Positions 58,846 to 64,000 of a DNA stretch of 64,000 nt are shown here, piece after piece. Numbering within the stretch: the first letter of the stretch is position 1; each line of letters starts with the position of its first letter. Below the pieces are notes generated by a model, which was not told where the DNA came from, made no database searches, and worked only from the letters and a program-made list of their open reading frames with translations. The translations under genes were made by a program, and so were the position numbers. Source of the stretch: Defluviicoccus sp046348835 (GTDB lineage: Bacteria > Pseudomonadota > Alphaproteobacteria > Rhodospirillales > Defluviicoccaceae); the NCBI GenBank assembly GCA_046348835.1, contig JAXMDM010000003.1:620001-684000 (forward strand). The letters run 5' to 3'.

Positions 58846-59565
58846 TCACGACGCCGCAGCGCGCGCTCTTCCTCCCTCCAGCGCCTGCAGGCGGGAGTTC
58901 AGGCACTCCACCTGCTGGAGAAGTCCCGACACCTGCGCGCGTAAATTCTCGATGTCCACCTCGACCGGATCGGGGCAGCCGCCGGCCGGCGTGCCGTAGG
59001 CAGAAAATCGCCCCGCTTCCTGCTTGTCTTTCGGCAGCACCATGTGGGCCGGGATTCCCACCGCCGAGACTCCCGGCGAGACGTCCCGGGTCACGACCGA
59101 ATTAGCGCCGACGCGCGCCCCCTCGCCGACGGTGATCGGACCCAGCACTTGCGCCCCGGAACCGACGATGACGCCGGACTTCAAGGTCGGGTGACGCTTG
59201 ACGCTCACCTGCTGGCGGGAATTGACCGCGGGCGAGATGCCGCCGAGGGTGACGCCCTGGTAAAGGGTCACGTCGTCCTCGATGTCGGCGGTTTCGCCGA
59301 TGACCACCCCCTGGCCGTGATCGATGACGAAGCGGCGGCCGATGGTGGCGCCGGGATGGATCTCGATCCCGGTGGCCAGCCTGCCCAGATTGGAGACGCA
59401 ACGGGCGGTCAGCAGAAACCCGCGCCGCCACAACCAGTGCGCCAGGCGATAAACATAGATCGCATGCAGCCCGGGATAGCAGAGAATGATCTCCACGTAG
59501 GAGCGGGCGGCGGGATCCCGCGCCATAAACGCACGGATGTCTTCCTTGACACTCTTGAAAAGCAT
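58846..59565 (-). CDS. cysE: Serine O-acetyltransferase
   Basis: A 239-residue left-handed beta-helix acetyltransferase forming O-acetylserine for cysteine synthesis. FKSVKEDIRAFMARDPAARS starts the helical domain; hexapeptide repeats run from EIHPGATIG through VIGETADIEDDVTLYQGVTLGG to GARVGANSVV. The length (shorter than E. coli CysE) fits the EpsC/alphaproteobacterial form. The ATG at 59565 is preferred; a longer frame exists upstream. It supplies the substrate chain for the neighbouring desulfurases. Confidence 0.94.
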   Translation of the reverse strand: MLFKSVKEDIRAFMARDPAARSYVEIILCYPGLHAIYVYRLAHWLWRRGFLLTARCVSNLGRLATGIEIHPGATIGRRFVIDHGQGVVIGETADIEDDVTLYQGVTLGGISPAVNSRQQVSVKRHPTLKSGVIVGSGAQVLGPITVGEGARVGANSVVTRDVSPGVSAVGIPAHMVLPKDKQEAGRFSAYGTPAGGCPDPVEVDIENLRAQVSGLLQQVECLNSRLQALEGGRARAAAS

Positions 59566-59766
59566 GGTCCGTTCGATATGGTGTAAGGCTTTATTCCGCG
59601 ATCCGCCTGACGCCAACGGCGGTCGCCACCGACTGACGCCACCGTATATATGATGTCCGACTAAATCCATCAAGTTTTTCAGGGCTTCGCCGGGAGCCTC
59701 GATCGTGGCATAGGGGCTCGCTCCGGTGGCGCGCGAACCAATCCCAACCAGCAAAGTTCGAACCAC

Positions 59767-60414
59767 ATGACCGAAGTAATCTTCAATGGGATGGAGGGGC
59801 GGCTCGAGGGGCGCTACCATCATTCGAAGCAACCGGGCGGGCCGGTCGCGCTCATCCTTCACCCGCACTCCTTGCAGGGTGGGACGATGAACAACCGAGT
59901 TGTCTTCTCACTCTTTCAGGCCTACCAGCGGCGCGGCTTTTCGGTATTGCGGTTCAACTTCCGCGGTGTCGGCCGCTCCCAGGGTCGCTTCGACGGCGGC
60001 CAGGGCGAGCTCTCGGATGCGGCGGCGGCCCTCGACTGGATGCAGAACATCAACCCCACCGCGTCGTCCTGTTGGATCGCCGGCTATTCGTTCGGGGCCT
60101 GGATCGGCATGCAGCTGTTGATGCGCCGCCCCGAAATCGATGGCTTCATCGCGGTGGCACCGCCGGCGGGGGTCTCCGATTTCACCTTCCTCGCCCCGTG
60201 CCCGGCGTCGGGGGCGCTTATCCACGGCGAGAAGGACGAGATCTTCGCCATCGCCGACGCCGAGAAGCTGGCGAAGAAGCTCAGCCACCAGAAGGCGGTG
60301 CGGGTGGAGCTGATGAAGATCGACGGCGCCGACCATTCGTTCTCCAACCACATGGGCCCGCTGGCGGCGGCGGTGGAGAAGTACCTCGACCGGGTTCTGG
60401 CCAAGGCGGCCTAA
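59767..60414 (+). CDS. Alpha/beta hydrolase of the IscR-linked family
   Basis: A 215-residue hydrolase, divergent from cysE. LHPHSLQGGTMNN holds the oxyanion region, RFNFRGVGRSQG precedes the helix, the nucleophile is in AGYSFGAWIG, the acid in GEKDEIF and the histidine in DGADHSF. The family is common next to Fe-S assembly genes in alphaproteobacteria; the substrate is unknown. Its stop codon lies in the first of three 15-bp repeats. Confidence 0.9.
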   Translation: MTEVIFNGMEGRLEGRYHHSKQPGGPVALILHPHSLQGGTMNNRVVFSLFQAYQRRGFSVLRFNFRGVGRSQGRFDGGQGELSDAAAALDWMQNINPTASSCWIAGYSFGAWIGMQLLMRRPEIDGFIAVAPPAGVSDFTFLAPCPASGALIHGEKDEIFAIADAEKLAKKLSHQKAVRVELMKIDGADHSFSNHMGPLAAAVEKYLDRVLAKAA

Positions 60415-60454
60415 GCGACGATGCCCTAGGCGACGACGCCCTAGGCGACGATGC
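60410..60454. repeat. Three tandem 15-bp repeats spanning two convergent gene ends
   Basis: CCTAAGCGACGATGC at 60410, CCTAGGCGACGACGC at 60425 and CCTAGGCGACGATGC at 60440. They contain the TAA stop of the hydrolase and, on the minus strand, the TAG stop of anmK. Stop codons recur in the repeats in both directions, so slippage should not extend either protein. Confidence 0.85.
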
Positions 60455-61643
60455 CCGTCTCCCGGCGCGGCCACACCAGCCGGCCGCCCGGCTGCGGCTG
60501 CGGTACCCCGGTCGTCGTCGGCAGGCTGAGCGGCAGGCCCCGCACCGCGCGCACGGCGAGGAAGGCGAAGGCTTCCGCCTCCAGCCAATCCCCGCGCCAG
60601 CCCACCGCCTCCACCGGGTCGACGCCGATGCGGGCGTCGGCGGCGGCGAGGCGGTCCGCCAGCAGCCGCATCAGCGTCGGGTTGCGACGGCCGCCGCCGG
60701 CGACGAGCCAGCGGCCGGGCGGTGCCGGCAACAAAGGCAGCGAAGCTTCCACCGCCCCGGCGGTCAAGGCGGTGAGCGTCGCCGCTCCGTCGGCGGTGTC
60801 GAGGGCGGCGGCATCGGCGAGCATCGCGGCGAAGGCGTCCCGATCGAGAGACTTGGGCGTCGGCTGGCGGAAATAAGGATGGGCGAGCCAGCGGCAGAGC
60901 CGCTCGCCGTCCACCCGGCCTCGGGCGGCCATTTTCCCGTCCTCGTCGCAGGCGCGGCCGGTGCGCATGCGCATCCAGTCGTCGATGAGCGCATTGCCGG
61001 GGCCGGTGTCGAACGCCAGGAGCGAAGGCGCATCGCCCGCCGGCGGGTCGGCGCCGATCCAGGTGAGGTTGCCGACGCCGCCCAGGTTGAGCACCGCCAC
61101 CGGCCGCGCCAGATCGCCGGCGAGGGCGGCGTGATAGAGGGGAACCAGCGGTGCCCCCTGACCGCCGGCGGCGACGTCGGCGGTGCGGAAATCGGTGACG
61201 ACGGCGATGCCGAGGCGATCGGCCAGCCGCGCCGCATCGCCGATCTGAACCGTCCGGCCGGCCAGGGGCTGGTGCAACACCGTCTGACCGTGGCAGCCGA
61301 CCACGTCGACGGCGGCGGGGGCGATGCCGGCGGCGGCGATCAGCCGCTCCGCCGCTTCGGCGTGGCGGTCGGTGAGCTCGGCGATGACCGGCGCATCGGC
61401 CGGCTCGGGCGCCCGCCCGAGGAGGCCGCGCAGCCGCGCCCGGAAGGGGGCGGGATAGGGCAGGGTCAAGGCGTCGCCGCGCCGGGTGATGGTCCGGCCG
61501 TCGGTGACGACGAGGGCGGCGTCGACCCCGTCGAGGGAGGTTCCGCTCATCAGCCCGATGGCGACGAGCGGCCGGGCCTCGACGAAAGCGCCGGCGAAAG
61601 CCCCGGCAGCGCCCGCCGGCGCTGTTCCCGCTAGCAACGGCAT
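60441..61643 (-). CDS. anmK: Anhydro-N-acetylmuramic acid kinase
   Basis: A 400-residue sugar kinase of cell-wall recycling that converts anhydroMurNAc to MurNAc-6-phosphate. GLMSGTSLDGVDAALV near residue 32 is the family signature, followed by DVVGCHGQTV and LNLGGVGNLTWIG and FDTGPGNALIDDW. The ATG at 61643 is likely. Divergent from tyrS, as in many alphaproteobacteria. Confidence 0.95.
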   Translation of the reverse strand: MPLLAGTAPAGAAGAFAGAFVEARPLVAIGLMSGTSLDGVDAALVVTDGRTITRRGDALTLPYPAPFRARLRGLLGRAPEPADAPVIAELTDRHAEAAERLIAAAGIAPAAVDVVGCHGQTVLHQPLAGRTVQIGDAARLADRLGIAVVTDFRTADVAAGGQGAPLVPLYHAALAGDLARPVAVLNLGGVGNLTWIGADPPAGDAPSLLAFDTGPGNALIDDWMRMRTGRACDEDGKMAARGRVDGERLCRWLAHPYFRQPTPKSLDRDAFAAMLADAAALDTADGAATLTALTAGAVEASLPLLPAPPGRWLVAGGGRRNPTLMRLLADRLAAADARIGVDPVEAVGWRGDWLEAEAFAFLAVRAVRGLPLSLPTTTGVPQPQPGGRLVWPRRETGIVA

Positions 61644-61741
61644 GCTACATCGAGCCTCGCCGCCGCGGTTCGGCCGCGGCACCCAACGCCACCCGTTCCG
61701 GCCGGCGGCCCGTCCCCGGCAAACCCCGCATCGTCGCTAGA

Positions 61742-62995
61742 ATGACCCGTCTCCTTTCGAGCTTCCTCAACACCGTCCGCGACCGCGGCTCGCTGCATCA
61801 GTGCACCGACCTCGACGGGCTCGACCGCTTGGCGGCGGCCGGGCCGATCACCGCTTATATCGGCTTCGACTGCACCGCGCCCAGCCTCCACGTCGGCAGC
61901 CTCGTTTCCATCATGCTGCTGCGCCGGCTGCAACAGGCGGGTCACCAGCCCATCGTCCTGATGGGGGGCGGCACCACCCGCATCGGCGATCCGTCCGGCC
62001 GCGACGAGGCCCGCCGGCTGCTCTCCGACGACGAGATCGCCACCAACATGGCCGGCATCCGCCGCGTCTTCGAGAAGTTTCTCCGCTTCGGCGACGGGGC
62101 GACGGACGCGGTGATGGTGAACAACGCCGAGTGGCTCGACCGCCTCGCCTATATCCCGTTTTTGCGCGACTACGGCCGCTACTTCTCGGTCAACCGGATG
62201 CTCGGCTTCGAATCGGTGAAGCTGCGGCTGGAACGGGAGCAACCGCTGTCGTTCCTCGAATTCAATTACATGGTTTTGCAGGCGTACGACTTTCTCGAGC
62301 TCGCCCGCCGCCGCGGCTGCGTGTTGCAGATGGGCGGGTCGGACCAGTGGGGGAACATCGTCGCCGGCGTCGAACTGGCGCGGCGGATCGACGATCGGCC
62401 GCTTTTCGGCCTGACCACGCCGCTGGTTACCACCCAAAGCGGGGCGAAGATGGGCAAGACCGCCGCCGGCGCGGTCTGGCTCGACGCCGACATGCTCTCC
62501 CCCTACGCCTATTGGCAGTACTGGCGCAACACCGAGGATGCCGACGTCGGCCGCTTCCTGCGCCTGTTCACCGAACTTGCCGACGGCGAGGTTGCCCGCC
62601 TCGAAGCGCTGCAGGGGGCGGAACTGAACGCCGCCAAGGTGGTGCTCGCCGACGAGGCGACCCGGCTTTGCCACGGCGAGGCGGCGAGGCGGCAGGCGGC
62701 GGCGACGGCCGAGGAAACGTTCGGCGGGCAGGGCGCCGGGGATGCGCTGCCGACGATCGAGATCGACCGACCGGTGCTGGGGGCGGGGGTTGCGGTCGTC
62801 GAGCTGTTCCGTCTGGCCGGGCTTGCCGCCTCCAACAGCGAGGCGCGGCGGCTGATTCGCGGCGGCGGCGGCCGCCTCAACAACCGGCCGATCAGCGACG
62901 AGACCCTGGTGGTCGGACCCGGCGACGCCGACGCCGACGGCCGGATCAAGCTGTCAGCGGGGAAAAAGCGCCACGCGCTGGTCCTCATCCGCTGA
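61742..62995 (+). CDS. tyrS: Tyrosyl-tRNA synthetase
   Basis: A 417-residue class I aminoacyl-tRNA synthetase. The HIGH-like motif is in APSLHVGSLVS, tyrosine-binding residues in YMVLQAYDFLEL and QMGGSDQWGNIV, and the KMSKS equivalent is SGAKMGKTAAG. A C-terminal S4 RNA-binding domain follows (about residues 350-410). Length is normal. Confidence 0.97.
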   Translation: MTRLLSSFLNTVRDRGSLHQCTDLDGLDRLAAAGPITAYIGFDCTAPSLHVGSLVSIMLLRRLQQAGHQPIVLMGGGTTRIGDPSGRDEARRLLSDDEIATNMAGIRRVFEKFLRFGDGATDAVMVNNAEWLDRLAYIPFLRDYGRYFSVNRMLGFESVKLRLEREQPLSFLEFNYMVLQAYDFLELARRRGCVLQMGGSDQWGNIVAGVELARRIDDRPLFGLTTPLVTTQSGAKMGKTAAGAVWLDADMLSPYAYWQYWRNTEDADVGRFLRLFTELADGEVARLEALQGAELNAAKVVLADEATRLCHGEAARRQAAATAEETFGGQGAGDALPTIEIDRPVLGAGVAVVELFRLAGLAASNSEARRLIRGGGGRLNNRPISDETLVVGPGDADADGRIKLSAGKKRHALVLIR

Positions 62996-63088
62996 TCGTC
63001 GGCGCCGGCGAGGACAGGCGGTGATGGCGGTGATGGCGGCGGGGCGCCACGGCTGTAACGCCGGTGGCGGATCGGTTACTCTTCGTTC

Positions 63089-63679
63089 ATGGCGGGGCGC
63101 CACACAGGTCGACGGCAACGGGGCCGCCCGCGCGCGCCACACCGGCTCGCCGCGGCGCTGGCGGCGGTGCTCGCGGCCGCCGCCTGTAGTCATACGCCCC
63201 CCGTCGCATCGACGGCCGGTCGTGGCCCCGGACCCGGGCAGGGCAGGGCGGACGACGTCGAGTGCGTCCCGTTCGCTCGCGCCCGTTCCGGCATCCAGCT
63301 CTATGGCAACGCCGCCGACTGGTGGTGGAAGGCGGCGGGACTGTATGCCCGCTCCCATACTCCCGCCGTCGGCAGTGTCCTCGTCCTCGGCCGCACGTCC
63401 AGGTTGGTCAACGGCCACGTGGGCGTCGTCACCGCCGTCGACTCTCCGCGCGACATCCGGGTGACGCAGGCGAACTGGGTCCGCGGCCAGGTATTCGAAG
63501 ACCTGCCGGTCATCGACGTATCCGCCGCCAACGATTGGACCCTCGTCCGCGTCTGGTGGCCGCCCGCCGGGCAGATGGGGGCGACCCCCTATCCCGCGTA
63601 TGGGTTCATCCTCCCCGAACCGCCGCGCACGGCGGAACGCCTGGCGGTCGAGCCCGCCATAGCCGCGGCCGGATGGTAG
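63089..63679 (+). CDS. CHAP-domain lipoprotein, candidate cell-wall hydrolase
   Basis: A 196-residue predicted lipoprotein: an Arg-rich start, a hydrophobic core and a lipobox-like AAAC at residues 30-33. The mature domain is a CHAP fold with the catalytic Cys in VECVPFARARSGIQLYGNA and the His in NGHVGVVTAV. CHAP enzymes cut peptidoglycan cross-links or stem peptides. The N-terminus carries extra basic residues before the signal core. The following 180 bp show no gene. Confidence 0.85.
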   Translation: MAGRHTGRRQRGRPRAPHRLAAALAAVLAAAACSHTPPVASTAGRGPGPGQGRADDVECVPFARARSGIQLYGNAADWWWKAAGLYARSHTPAVGSVLVLGRTSRLVNGHVGVVTAVDSPRDIRVTQANWVRGQVFEDLPVIDVSAANDWTLVRVWWPPAGQMGATPYPAYGFILPEPPRTAERLAVEPAIAAAGW

Positions 63680-63861
63680 CCCGCCCGGGGTTGATCCGAC
63701 CGCCTGGGGCCGCAGCCAAGAAGGGTGAATGGCGGGCGCTTGGCGGTAGGGCGGTGCGTGCGTATCATCATAGGTAAAACAGGTAAAAGTCCCGGGTGAG
63801 CCACTGACTTGTACCCACCCGGCAAGTCTGGTCATTCGACAAAAAGGCGCAGGGAGAGGGC

Positions 63862-64000
63862 ATGCGATCGAGATTACGCGGTGACACGGCGGTTCATGAT
63901 GCTCCGCCCAATACTCGACCTAGCGGCATCGGCGCCGAGCTAGCCGTCATCGGTACTCTCCTGCCTTATCTCTGGCCCAAGGACGCGCCCGAACTTCGTC
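63862..64000 (+). CDS. Atm1-type ABC exporter (5' fragment, cut by window end)
   Basis: Only the first 46 codons are present. The ATG follows AGGGAGAGGG. The segment IGTLLPYLWPKDAPELR is typical of the N-terminus of Atm1/ABCB7-type exporters, which move glutathione-linked sulfur or iron-sulfur intermediates and heavy metals. It is 4 kb from the iron-sulfur block. The identification rests on this short sequence. Confidence 0.6.
   Translation, partial: MRSRLRGDTAVHDAPPNTRPSGIGAELAVIGTLLPYLWPKDAPELR

Overview
This 64 kb window is chromosomal DNA of a high-GC alphaproteobacterium, probably in or near the Rhodospirillales. The evidence is the uniform GC-rich codon use, the aerobic cobaltochelatase pair CobS/CobT beside a BolA and a J-domain gene, a malyl-CoA lyase of the Mcl1 type, tandem cysteine desulfurases beside IscR and CysE, and an Atm1-type exporter start at the right edge. 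No rRNA, tRNA or CRISPR was recognised.

Layout. 0-13.5 kb: a coiled-coil protein, then a minus-strand run of der, bamB, a membrane-anchored TPR-type protein and a thioredoxin-fold protein, followed by a cobalamin aminotransferase (cobC/cobD), cupins, small envelope proteins, an acetate transporter, an ABC substrate-binding protein, a PEP-mutase-family lyase, an HNH nuclease and an esterase. 13.5-19.7 kb: a beta-barrel protein, a secreted sedolisin protease in an AT-richer pocket, and ordinary metabolic genes. 19.8-23.2 kb: a compact secretion locus whose C39 peptidase and coiled-coil outer-membrane barrel match FapD and FapF of the Pseudomonas Fap functional-amyloid system, with three small exported proteins in place of FapA/B/C/E. 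23.4-32.3 kb: a complete-looking 8.85 kb Mu-like transposable element with paired end sites, CI-like repressor, MuA, MuB, GemA and a Mor-like activator. Its only recognisable virion genes are a capsid-protease domain joined in frame to a full-length major capsid protein. It has no terminase large subunit, portal, tail or lysis genes, and a 1.5 kb core made of repeats.

32.4-45.1 kb: a GldA/permease/GldG/DUF4340 ABC exporter operon, a peptidoglycan-binding-domain protein, a Sel1 lipoprotein, a TerC protein, a HerA-like ATPase, accA, mcl, xerD and a 45-residue membrane protein. 45.3-53.4 kb: aroK-aroB-CorC-type transporter-CBS protein, a DUF2889 protein, bolA divergent from a J-domain gene, then cobS-cobT. 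53.6-64 kb: OmpW, TenA, and an iron-sulfur/cysteine block (ferredoxin, IscA, two cysteine desulfurases, IscR, CysE), then a hydrolase, anmK divergent from tyrS, a CHAP lipoprotein and the start of an Atm1-like ABC exporter.

The most interesting features are (1) the Fap-like locus, together with a short palindrome (core CCCATNNGGG) found upstream of both of its transcription units and of a distant lipoprotein gene, and (2) the stripped-down, capsid-only Mu-like element, which could be a decayed phage or a satellite that uses another phage's tail and packaging machinery.
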